A stretch of 64,000 nt of DNA from Schistocephalus solidus (taxonomy: Eukaryota; Platyhelminthes; Cestoda; Diphyllobothriidea; Diphyllobothriidae), in NCBI GenBank assembly GCA_017591395.1, contig WEDG01000394.1, positions 1-64,000 on the forward strand, in the 5' to 3' direction. Below the pieces are notes generated by a model that did no database searches, was not told the DNA's origin, and saw nothing but the letters and a program-made list of their open reading frames with translations. Position numbers and translations under genes: made by a program. This document shows, piece by piece, positions 46,102-57,330 of this stretch; within the stretch, counting starts at the first letter, position 1, and every line of letters starts with the position of its first letter.

Positions 46102-46255
46102 GGTTTTGCAGTATTTATAGGATTCAGTTGCTAGGTCACTAAATACCTGTCGCAATTGTAAGCTCTCGAATGCATCGCTGACAGATATATATGGCTGTAA
46201 ATTGTGACAGGCATCTAGTGGCCTAGCAACAACATCTTATAAATACTGCAAAACC
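46102..46255. mobile_element. MITE-like 56-bp inverted repeat element
   Basis: The arm 46102-46157 (GGTTTTGCAGTATTTATAGG…GTCGCAATT) is the reverse complement of 46200-46255 with 8 mismatches by eye, around a 42-bp loop. A related single arm lies at about 55030-55075 (CAGTAGCATAGCAACTGC, TCTATAAATACTGCAAC). Long inverted repeats around a short unrelated centre fit a foldback or MITE-type non-autonomous element. No target-site duplication was confirmed. Confidence 0.6.
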
Positions 46256-48927
46256 TGGGAAATCCGATTCCCTTTTATGACTCTGATGGATGGATCTGGT
46301 ATAAATCTTTGACTCTTTTGCAGGAAATATTTCGACACCAATTATCCCAACATCCTAACCTTGACAATCTTCATGACAATGCGGTTATACTTTCTAAATC
46401 TTTTATAAGGTCATGCAAGTAAGCCATCAAGAATGCTGCATGGCTTTCCCACTATCCTATCGGCTAATTTGAACTTTCTTCCGATATAGTTCTTGTCGAG
46501 GCCGACATCCGCGTTCTGTGATGCCTAACTCATATTCACTAGATGATCTTATTTTCCTTTAAATTTCAGTTGAGGAATTTCTGAATTTGCGTCGTCCACC
46601 ACACGCTTGCTATCTTCAATTTATTAATCGACGCTGCAATATTAGGCTTTGGCAACATTCCCTATTCTCCACCCTGATGTCTCTTTCACACTGTGCATTA
46701 CACTGAAACATGCGTCTGTGCACATAAAAGCGACCGCACGTACGGTCGAGTTTAGAAAAGGGCGAGGCATATTTATTTTGAGTGCTTGATAGCATGGATT
46801 TCGATTCATGAAAAAAACAAGTTATATTCTTTTTATCTTTCGATAATGTTGAGAACCACTTAAAGAGTCGCAGACAGGCGGGCGGCCGAATGATTTATTT
46901 CTTCTTAGTAGTTTAGTGGATGCGTATACATGTAAGAAAACTTTCGTATTTATTTTTTTAGTGCGAACGACAGTAAAGTCTAAGTTTGAATGGCAATTTT
47001 TAAAGACTATTGCTGAATAGTCGGGATCAGGTTCTCTGTTGACAGTAGTCAAAAAACGGCTCTACTAATTGGAAAATGAGTTTCGTTTGCCTTATTTTTA
47101 AAATTTTACCACGGTGGAGAACAGACTTTGGTCCAAAAATGGTAGTTTAGGGTAAGGGAATTACCGCTTTCAAAATATATAGGCAATCAAAATTAAAAGG
47201 GCTGTAAACGGCTGATTTTAAGATCCAGAAATCGTCGTCAGTAGCATCACGAACACCACACAGCAGAACCAAATTCTACAAATCTGGGTGAAATAAAGTC
47301 CACGAGAACAGTGGAAAGTTATCCATCCCATTTCCCGCACTAACTAGCCTTGCATCCATTCTGAGCAAGTTGAATAAGGACCGGAGTCAAGAAAAGGCAC
47401 TGTGAAGATCAGAAGGCAATTGATCATAGCTACTCACTGCCTCGAGATAAAACATAGCCTCGGTTTTTTTGCCACGTTGACAACGGAGGAAGTCGGCAGT
47501 AGGATTGCACGGGTGCTTGATGATCCAGGAGATGGTTCAAAGTGGAGAATCTAAAAGGAAACACGTTGAACTCGCACTTGTATATCGGGTGCTATGTAAC
47601 CAAAAGTATAGTCGTCTCTGAGTCACTCGATTGCCACCGAGGTTAATAAAACCACTTACAATTACATTATATCCAGTTTTCTGTCTGTGTAGCAGTTAAG
47701 CCTGTGAAGAAGAAGACAAAAAGATCACTAAAACAAGAGCTGTATAAGTCTGCCTATCTTATTATCTCTCCAATCTATCTTCAGAGACAGTGACACAAAA
47801 GGGTCTCGTATTGGGATTAGTTTAGGTGTTTGTGAATGGATACAAACCACATCTGAGAGCTTAGATGAATAACTTACTGTTCCGAAATATCGATTTTCCC
47901 AGTCAAAGGAGTCAATGGACCTAAAAATCACACGTAAATCTATTTTATACAGGAATTAAATAATTATTCAGAAAATATAATATTAAAATGCTATACGATG
48001 CAACTCAGTAGTCCGCAAACGTCATAGGCTGCTCTTAGGGAATTAAATGTAAGAAAAAGACTTTTGCAAGAAACTGCTGCATAATTGCATTTTAAAATCG
48101 GCAGTAAGTGATACAATTATTTTAGTCCTAACCCGGGAAAAGCTTCAAACGTTTTCCTTTATTTCTGTGGTCAGGTAAATTCAAAAGTTCTCGTGCGAAA
48201 TTTAATGTTGTGACTATTTTCTGCAAAGCTGTTAACATCGGCCCCTGCAGCTCACTGGCAGTAATGCATTTTAGTTGACTGATATTTTTTAAATGGGCTT
48301 TTCCTGCAAACGATATATCTGTGAGGTGAGTATGCACCAATGCAAAAGACAGCAAGGAATGGTACAAATATACGTACGCCCTTTTGTGCACGTAGCTTTC
48401 GGTTAAATTCCAGAAGAGGTTTATTTTGAAACTAATGGTATGGTTAGTCGGGTCAGAATTAGTGTTAGGATTTCGCTAAGGCTAAATTTTGAATTTAGGA
48501 CACGGAGAAGGTCCCTCCTGGACTTTACCACACGACCTCCAGTACAATAGGAAATATGTTAATTCGTTTGCAAAGGAAATGGAAACACCGGTGATTCGCA
48601 GACTCGTATATCAAGCCTAGTATTCCAATTCGGATTACAAAGTGAGTCGTAGAACTAGACTTTGTAACGGCCTTTGTAACATGGAATAGGCATATTCATA
48701 ATGACGGTTATCAGATTCTGTCCTAGAGGAATGTAAATAAAATAAAAGAATATACCTAATATCGAAGATCGATGCAGTGATTATTAGTCCTTGATTATGT
48801 AAAAGGGCCGAAAGATTAAATTCCTGGAGTTTTATTTCATATACTTATGTTGGCTTGCGCTACAGTAGCAGATAAAAAAATTATTTACATAAATCGGTCA
48901 TGTTTAATGCAAGCTTGCATTCTTTAG
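46256..48927. other. AT-rich DNA, no recognised gene
   Basis: Short frames only. Sequence just right of the inverted repeat (46256-46310) shares CGATTC and a following GATG-rich segment with the partial copy at 55080-55130, so the repeat may extend beyond its arms. Confidence 0.45.
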
Positions 48928-49001
48928 TATTTATTTTTCCCAATGCATTTTCCTCTACTACCAAAGTTGTTGATGAAGAGGGCACCGAACTCAACAAGCC
49001 T
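48928..49001 (+). CDS. Candidate coding exon 1 of a spliced pair
   Basis: Follows acceptor-like TTCTTTAG and ends before GTAAGT at 49002. One frame is open: FIFPNAFSSTTKVVDEEGTE then LNKP. It ends in phase 0. The next exon candidate also starts in phase 0 after a 48-bp intron, a size seen among small flatworm introns. Weak upstream acceptor; no transcript evidence. Confidence 0.35.
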
Positions 49002-49049
49002 GTAAGTTAATTTGCCTTGATCGTTACTGATAAGTTTTTTTCCATCTAG

Positions 49050-49121
49050 TTATATTTCGACTCATTCAGAGATGCATTGTTCACAGTCGTAGATGCGGAA
49101 GATAATAACTGCGATTTTTAC
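49050..49121 (+). CDS. Candidate coding exon 2, LYFDSFRDALFTV segment
   Basis: Bounded by TTTTTTTCCATCTAG on the left and GTGTGT on the right, 72 bp or 24 codons: LYFDSFRDALFTVVDAEDNN then CDFY. The FDSFRDALFTV part resembles the start of pore-loop helices in voltage-gated-like cation channels (pattern FxxFxxAxxTV), but the selectivity part that should follow is not recognisable. Treat as an unidentified exon; the channel link is speculative. Confidence 0.35.
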
Positions 49122-52100
49122 GTGTGTCAGCAGATACCATCTCCATCCTAGGCAAAATTATTGTAGCTATAACTTTTCCCATGTCCTGTGTAACTATCTT
49201 TTTGCGCCGATATCACAACTACCGACAGACATAACTATCACAAGAAAAAACAGACTGGTGACAAGCTGCATTAATCAAAGTTACCAACCACGCAGTTTTG
49301 TCCGTCGGGGATAAACAGTTGTTCACAGCGACTCCTACCGAAGTCGAAAATTTCAAAATCACAGCCACAGGAGGCAATAGTTGCTGGTACTTTTTAAATA
49401 TTTGTATTTTAATGAGTGCACACTTTCTGTTCAACCAAATGAACAGTAAAAAAAAAACAGTTAATGCAAGGGAGGGTTTACAGTCACGAATCTTTTTAGT
49501 GCAGTATCCCCAAAAGTATGAGTATAAAATGGAATTTTTTGGCAGCAGTGAAGCTTTTTATTGTAATACTGGGTTTTTCAGGTAATACTTGTCAATTTTG
49601 CGAACACATTTAACATCAGTGAGTCAAAGCATTCAAGCTTAAACTTAATATTAAAATACGATTAAGATAAGGAAACATACCTTACTATCAAGGAGAATAC
49701 TCCCAAGTTATTTAAGACCCAGGAGGATGCCTGTATTTCCAACGAACGTCTTCTTGGCCTCTTGAACAGACTTTGCTTGTGACAATTGGATAAGGAATTA
49801 GCTTATAGTTTTTTTCTCTAGATGTACACATGTATTTACACACTCAAATCATAATTCCTGAAAACATCAGCAAAATGTTTTCTCTTGTATTCCTATGATA
49901 GCCATTTACGTCTTCTTCATATCGTCCGCTCGAAGGAAGGTTACGTTAAGGTTTAAAAATGTTTTATTACTTCCGAATAATTGTGCATTCAGGGTCTAAT
50001 TCTACAATCAGTTTATCTTTCATGGAGCTTATATCAAACATTCATGTTCATCATTAAGAAGATAGCAGATAATCCTCATAGAGTTTTACAATGGATATGG
50101 ATTATACTGTATACCTTTAAGGGGGCCTTAATAAAATTACAAAGAATGAATTTTTATGCAGACTTCAATAAGTTCAGAATTTTACACATTTTAAAACCAA
50201 AATATAGCCTTCTTTGAGCTGATAATTTGAAAAAAGAAGTAAGTCTATGAAATGACAGCAAGAAAACATTTTTGGCTTGGGCCTTTTGTAAATATGTTTG
50301 AAATTGTGAAGGCATACGAAATCTATAGAAACGTTGCGCAATACACCAGTAGTCATTTAGTATCGAGGGACGATTTTTCAGAAGGCTGAAAAGACGTTCG
50401 TTCAAATACTGGCTTTCCAGTGAGTCTGATTTTCTTTTGGAATATGCTCCTAGATAGAACTTATTATTTGTCCGTAATTAAATATTTTTAATCTAAAACA
50501 CATTTTAAAATTCTGGTTACCCTTGCATGTGATTGACCACTAAAAATGTATTGTTGAAAATATTAACGCAACTTATGCTTAAATGAGTCAAAACCTCATC
50601 CTTGAACGTACCTGCAATGCTGCTATCGGTTGACACAATCATTTATAGCTAATCGATAAAAATCAACTCTTTTTGATGCTAAGAACTCTGTGAGTCCAAC
50701 TTCAACCTATATTTTGTTCACGATAGTTTCGTTTCTTATTTAAGGTGCCTAAATGTATGAAAAATGGGTATTGGGAGAATATGGAGGATATGGTAAAGTC
50801 CCATAATCTGAGGTGTCGGTTTCTGTGGTGCCCTGCTGGCAGCATGTGTATATGCGTTATGTTGGAGATGAACTGGATTACGTCGATTCAGTGGTCCAGG
50901 TCTCATTTTTCCCAAATTAACATGCATCTCTCAGATGTGTTTGTGTAAACCTCGCCTGTGGTGCTTTTATTAATTTACAACCGCACTAGCAGGCCAACAG
51001 AATATTACTATAATCTTCTGCTGACGTAGCATCGGTCGGGGCGCATTGCCGCGATCACGCAATTGCGCTGACCACTTACGGTTTTCATAAATAATCCACT
51101 TATCGTTACAATTCATGATCCTATAAAGAACTGAATCATTATAGTTTCGCAGAGAAAGCAGGGAATGCAATTCCAAACGTCAAACATTTTGACTTTCATT
51201 GACCTAATTTGCGACCCACGTATCGCCCTTAATATCTCTAACGTCTATCAGAGGGTCAGATCACATATAAATAAGGACCTTAATTGCCATGAACATTTCT
51301 CAGTCAAACTGACGAGGGGTTTTAATTAAAAACGGCTTCTAAAGTTTATTGTTAATACTGCCTTTATGTCATCTATCTTCCGTATCTTCCAGGCTCTCGT
51401 TCGGAAACCATAATACTTTGTCCATATTGGGGTTGTCTAGAATTCAGTATGGCCACGTTTCATCTCAAGTAAAAACGTAACCGCATCTTTTTTATCATCT
51501 TCGTAATTTTACTACGAAGGAAATTATAGAAGAATTATTAAAAAACACATATCAATTATTAAGCATACGTAATTTTGTAGAAAGACTGAAAAATATCAAT
51601 TATTCTCAGATGTTAAAAGCGAGCCATAAAGTGGATACTATTTTCCGAACAAACTAATATTTGATGTGTCAGATGAAAAAAGAATATTGTTTAAACCAAA
51701 TTTTTAATCTTTTGTCGTTTCACATTCTCGATTAAGGTCCTCATCTAAGATAACAAAATATAAGGTTAGCGGATGCATAAGGGTGGCGGATGCATAAGGT
51801 TGGCAGTCGATGCAAGACAACACACTAGGGGAATTATCAGCTCCAGAATACATTACGGATGGTCATATTAAGTAGAAAAGATTTCCTGAGTTTTTTTCGC
51901 ATCTGAATCATTAATTGTCGAGGTTTCATCGCAAAGAAGTTAATGAATGACGTTATTTGTAATTTAAAAATTTGGCTCTTGGTATGGCCAAGCTATCAGA
52001 TACGGGTATATGATACTGTCTATGATGATGGGTTTGAGTTGGAATCAGAAACGTCAGGCGAATAAAGCTCGTGTCCTAGCGATCGTATCTACTTCTTCTA

Positions 52101-54699
52101 AGACTGATCGATGTTAACAGTAGCCGCTTTGGAAATTGAGAGCCGTTAAGCTCTTCCAAACTTCAGCGATAATATAAACCAGTTTTGGTGAGTAAATTTT
52201 ACATTTATTTGAATTTCATCCCAGGATGCCTAACTTTGCGTATCAGAGACCAGAACAGTTCAAATTGCGGAAGTCGTAGATAGTAATGCATACGAACCTT
52301 GCCTGCTTTCGTGCTAACTGAAGTGTATAAAGAAGAGGAATGCAGCTGCTCAGTGATAAAAGCAACCATGCAGAGCATTGTTTTTTTCTTATTTTTTCCT
52401 TATTGCCTACTTTGTCCTTGAAATACAATTTTTGGAAACACTGAGGATAAATTTTAAATCGTGTTTTTAAATGAACAAAGACCTGAAGTTTTTAAGTATA
52501 TATGTATCTAGATATATAAAAAGAATTTTACCACTTTTTCTTTAACTGTAGTTTTCTCTGTCAAAATAACCGTTGTACTCGAGTGCGATCAGTTAATTCA
52601 CAGGGAAATTTCGCGTTTATTGCGCCATGAGTAGTATTCACGTATGCTCAACTCAATTCTTTGGTGTGTGTAATTTTGCGATAGCCTCAGAAAAATCATC
52701 ATCAGAATCTCTCTATGAGGCAGATAGCGACATTTTGTGGATATTCTGTAAATTGGCTAACATTAAACATACAATTGAGTCCGTTTTTTATTACCTCAAA
52801 AATTGGGGTTGCGCAAGTTCGGGCAAATGTTCCCGTTTTGTTCTGAAACCTGCAGACCAACGGTTTTTAAGTAAAAATAAGGTTAAACGAGCGCCAGGAT
52901 GACAGAATGCCGGACGAGATGGTCAGTCATTTGTCTTTTACATTTTCCCTTGCTGGCGGCAAATTCTGCGGTTCAACCGTAAATATCTGAACTCTGTTAT
53001 CTCGGGAAGAATGCTGTAGTCGTAGTTTATTTCATTTCGGAATAGAAATGGCTTACCACTTAGCATCCTGAAATGGAAAAAAATTGGAATCATCTTCATT
53101 CTATATAAACAAACATTATAATTGGTTGTTTTTAAAACGGTTGTTCTAACCAAATTTAGGAGGATTTGACTCACTCACAGGGGCCTGTACATCTCACGGT
53201 AGTGAAACATGCGGGATCAATGGAATGCTCTCTGAACTAATTAACCGAATGTTTGAGGAAGGTTTTTAATTGCCATTAGGCGAAATTTATACAGTTGTGG
53301 TTTAGTTAAATGCTCTTTGTGAGCTAATTTACAATGACGATCGATGAATTCTTCAAGACGTTGGTCAAAAATTCAAAAGTCGTGGGGTAACTGAAGAAAA
53401 CTAAATTGTATCACACTTCCGGAGTACAAATCGAGTGAGTTAGATTTTCGCAAAAGAATGTCCTTTCCATAAAATTATTCACTGTTGTCAAATGCTTGAT
53501 GTTTACGTTAAAACATGGTAAAGAACTTATCACGTTCCAATGTGACCGGAAGAGAAGGAAAAGAATTTAGCTACGCACATTCTCGCTGAGGATTGACAAA
53601 AAGTGTCTACAAACACTAAGGGTTTTTGCGCACTGCAGGAATGTCTTAAATGTTAAGCCCAGCTTTTCAGCGAAAGAAATTAATTCAGAGAGTCTGAGAG
53701 ATGAGGCCATGAAAAATGGTTTGCGAAATATGTAAGTGGAATTATTGTTCTTCGACGTAGCCTTAAGCTGTTCAATGAAACAGCCGCCTAGATATTTAGA
53801 CGTCAATTATTAATTGCAAGTTTCTGAGGCAATTAGCAGCAATTGTAATTACGCACAGATATGTGCTGCGTGTCGGAGGGCTGTCATATGAAATGGCAGG
53901 CTTTAAGTAAATTAGCACATTAATTGATTTTGACAATATTTGCAAATATTTCATACAAAACCGTTCTAACCAACTATATAAAGCTTAATTTGCCAGGACT
54001 ATTACGTAAGTAAAACACGCCGTTCACTTAAGTTTCGCTGACCAGCCAAGTTTAATCATGTTACCGAACAATAGGCGCACAAAATCCTTTCTTACATGCA
54101 TTTGTATAAAAGGATTTGCCGACAAATATAGGAGGACTGTCTGACCACAGCCCTTATCAAAAATCATTTTATGTGTAGGCGCGTAGCCTAACTAATGGTA
54201 TATTATTTTCGCAAACTGCATACAGAACACCTAACAGGGCTGTGACTTAACAAGCATTTACTTCGTCTAGCAATAGGCTGGATGTAAATGAAGTAAATTA
54301 TATTTTCGGCAAACTTGCAGCCAAAATAAAATTGTTTGCTTTTGTAATTTGAGAAGGTGTCTTATCAACGAGATTGAAGTTAAAAAAATATGTTAGTTTC
54401 AAACAACTTGCTTATAATTGCATCGCTCGAAGCAAAATCCATGATTCCTTTTTTCTTAGGATATTCGGTCTGTGTATCACAATCCGTAAATTGTTTTGCC
54501 CTGCATGCACTCCCTAGGCTAACCCTTCATTTTTTATATAAAACTGGCATACTTATTGAACGTAATGCTATCTATTTGAAAGGCAGTAGTAAAGACTGCT
54601 TCTGACGCGAATTTTTGAACACGTGGCTGCACTGCGGTGAAATGACACAAATTCTCAAGTCGCGGCTCATTCAGCGAGAACCGGCCACAAATTCAAACG
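49122..54699. other. AT-rich DNA with unassigned frames
   Basis: Frames without recognised family include 49298-49585 + (95 codons), 50745-50948 + (67 codons, with the Cys-rich segment CRFLWCPAGSMCICV in a GC-richer patch just after TTTAAG) and 52627-52902 + (91 codons, SEKSSSESLYEADSDI). The patch at 52010-52110 (…ATCTACTTCTTCTAAG…) resembles 55125-55150 and may be part of a dispersed repeat. Confidence 0.4.
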
Positions 54700-55029
54700 C
54701 CATGGAGACAAAATCTCGTATAAAGTGATAATCGCGTGAGCCACTAGTCGCTCGAATCATGGTTTACACGCCCCCTAATCTTCCTTCACAAACCCATATT
54801 TCTTGCTGAGACTCAGTTTGACTAGAGCAATTAGCCACTCGGGGAGAGCCCAGGTAAACACATTTTCCGACGACAGTGCCGGGGAGCCAGTTGGCTGACC
54901 AATCAACACGCCAACTTCCAACACGGTTGACGAACTTGCAGCGGATAACAACCCGCATGCCGGCCATCAAATAATCGGCTCATCAGAGCGGAGTCATCAT
55001 CGATTAAGGGGGAGCCGTTAATTGCCATA
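54700..55029. other. GC-richer patch, unassigned
   Basis: Composition is well above the flanks and a 68-codon minus frame (54764-54970) is open. Probably repeat-derived; no match to the other families in the window found by eye. Confidence 0.3.
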
Positions 55030-55150
55030 GTCATCCAGTAGCATAGCAACTGCATTCTATAAATACTGCAACTCCCTGCGTACGAATCACGTGAATCGAA
55101 TACTGCCTTTGATGCTGGGTTCGAGATGCAGCGATCTCATCTACTTCTTC
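55030..55150. mobile_element. Partial copy of the inverted-repeat element family
   Basis: CAGTAGCATAGCAACTGC…TCTATAAATACTGCAAC corresponds to the right arm at 46212-46253 (CTAGTGGCCTAGCAACAAC…CTTATAAATACTGCAAAAC). The following 60 bp is similar in style to 46256-46310 and 52020-52110. Diverged and truncated. Confidence 0.45.
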
Positions 55151-55849
55151 TCAAAGGGGCCATTGATTCGCATTCTAATGTGTCAGGTGTTTTATGTGCA
55201 TCTGTGCTCCTTCAACTTAGGATTAATGTGTACGCCAGTGTATTTTGGTTAGTTAACTCGTGAAACTGTATTATCCAATGCCATGGACGTGGACCTTGAA
55301 GGGTAATGTCTAAAGGAAACTGAAATGGACTGATTTTGCACCTTAAATTACCTGAAGCCCAACTCTATTGTAGAAAAATCCCAATTGTGACCATGTTCAG
55401 CATTGGACACTGAGCAAAATTTTTGATGGAAGCGAATAGGCAAGTTGCAGGAAGCAGTTCTGAAGATAAGAACACAATCAATTGACTAGGCCTTTGTTGG
55501 CATGGCCCTAAGGATTTTCACTTGAATCAACCCCCGGGAGCAGTCGCTGCTAAGGGGTGTTCGACGCCCGGGAGGCGCCCTAATTAGCAGCTCCGGCATT
55601 CGCCATATATGCTGCTATGTTCGCTTGCTCGTATACCTATGAGAAGTTAACTGTCACAATTTCTTCACTGGCATTCATCCGAACAGTGAAAATCAATTGA
55701 CTGCCTGTGAGGTTGGGTGCGAATAAGCCTCGTAAGCTTGAGGATCCAAATCGGGTTCCCTCGGCGTTCAGGTTGAAAAATTAAAGTTAAACAAGCTGGA
55801 CAGTTATTAAGTTAGCTCCTTCCTGGAATGCGTAACAAGGGTTAATTTT

Positions 55850-56225
55850 TGTCCAGGAGCACGATGCAGATGCCAGGAAAAAGAAGCATTAAAAACCATC
55901 CCTGAATTATAAGCCGTCACCAGCCAGCCTTAACCGAACTCCGGCTGGCGGGACCCGAGGCTTGAAACCGTTTTTTATAGTCAGCGAGCGTTATTAAGCC
56001 GAATGCTCTGTCGGCCACGAAAGGAAGTATGAACCATGTCAGGCTATGGGACGTGCGCTTCGCGTTGGAGTTTAGCGTAGAGCCTTTGCGAGCAGTCCAC
56101 AGCCACTATTAATGTGTGTTCAGAAGGCAAATACCATCTGACTACTGACGGGTCGTGAGGGACCTTCATTGAGTTCCAAGGCACAACCGGACCTAATAGT
56201 CCTCGTATTCGATCGGTGAAGGCAC
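55850..56225. mobile_element. SINE relic with opposed head and tail
   Basis: A minus-oriented head and body lies at 55870-56020: GCCGTCACCAGCCAGCC body, then CCCGAGGCTTGAAACC as a B-box-like element and GCTCTGTCGGCCACG as an A-box-like element. A plus-oriented tail follows at about 56170-56225 (GAGTTCCAAGGCACAACCGG, TTCGATCGGTGAAGGCAC). It matches the 37-535 family with much divergence. Confidence 0.55.
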
Positions 56226-56989
56226 TTTCAACACAAACAAATAGGCTGAACTTTTCGTCAGAGCTTTAATCACCAATTTAATCGAGTATTTTGAAATTTC
56301 GTTAACCTCTAGCATATCACATGCATGATGTCTGGAATAGGTAGTCTTCAATGTTGCCTTAAATAATTTTTTTAAACAGACGTAAGCAGCAGGATTTATT
56401 GGTTCCATAAATTTCGCGATAGCTTATCAACTGCAGCCCATGTTTACATAAAATAAACAAAGAATAGAAGCTGACAGCAGTTTGAATTTGCACGGAATGT
56501 CAATATATAATAGTAAGGATCAGAGCTCACTGTAAAGAATTATCAGATGAAAGGCGTTACCTTAACACATCATATAGGCAAGATAAGTTGGGGGAGGTGC
56601 TACCACGACTCCCAGTTGTGAGGTGATTGAGGCGTAAAGACTACCAGGACAATTCGAGATTGATCACGTGGTCCAGCAGCTTGTATAAGTGGGGTTTCCC
56701 CCCGCTGTTTCTATCCTGCTTCGGAATAGCGCAAAGTCCACGTTGTTCGTGCAAAAACAAGTACTCAAACAGCTGTTTTGATGTCAAAAGAGTAACCGCT
56801 GTCAAGCAGGTTTCGTAATCCAAGATAGTGGTACTCTTTTCCTTGCCTGTAAGGCCAGTTCAGCCAGCCACCTGCGCCCTCTCCCAGCTCCGGTCTTTTT
56901 GACTCTTTCATGACACCGGGCTCGGGTGGGGAGGAGGAGAGTGTGTGGTAGATACAGCCCAATCTACTATCACTTTAACCTAAATCACG
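56226..56989. other. Unassigned DNA with a GC-richer part
   Basis: The 65-codon minus frame 56765-56962 (Pro/Gly-rich) and overlapping frames at 56627-56823 on both strands lie in a GC-richer stretch next to the Penelope-like relic. They may belong to its flanks but carry no recognisable motif. Confidence 0.3.
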
Positions 56990-57034
56990 TGCAAGTCAGC
57001 GTCCCTGCACCACATTCCGGGGAGCATTCGGTGG

Positions 57035-57330
57035 ACACCTTTAGACTACAACGGCCAAACTGTCGTCGTAAAGCCCGTTAGGCAAATTGTCAGAAGCCCT
57101 GGCTGCCATTTGCCTTTGCGTTTGCCCGATGTATTTGCATCCACACACAATTTGGAGTGGCGTGCAATGGCAAGGCATTATTTGCCTGGTTGATTCGAAG
57201 GCTTCTAGTACGAGTTCAGCTGCATTGTACGTCACATGGTACAGCACAACCGTTGCTTGAATGCGTTTGGAATGTTGTCACCCTTAAAATGTAAGGATAT
57301 GATAGCGGACTTCTTCGCGACTGACTGTCC
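57035..57330 (-). pseudogene. Penelope-like element relic with GIY-YIG endonuclease part
   Basis: On the minus strand the segment reads YNAAELVLEAFESTRQI, then VCGCKYIGQTQRQMAARASD and NLPNGLYD. The C-x-C-x-YIGQTxR core with a following basic helix and an EHLPKW-like end is the C-terminal GIY-YIG endonuclease of Penelope-like elements. Sequence 5' of it (about 57330-57250) still fits the RT-to-endonuclease linker (SREEVRYHILTF, a stop, then KRIQATVVLYHV in a shifted frame). Frameshifts and lack of the RT domain show a decayed 5'-truncated copy. Confidence 0.65.
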
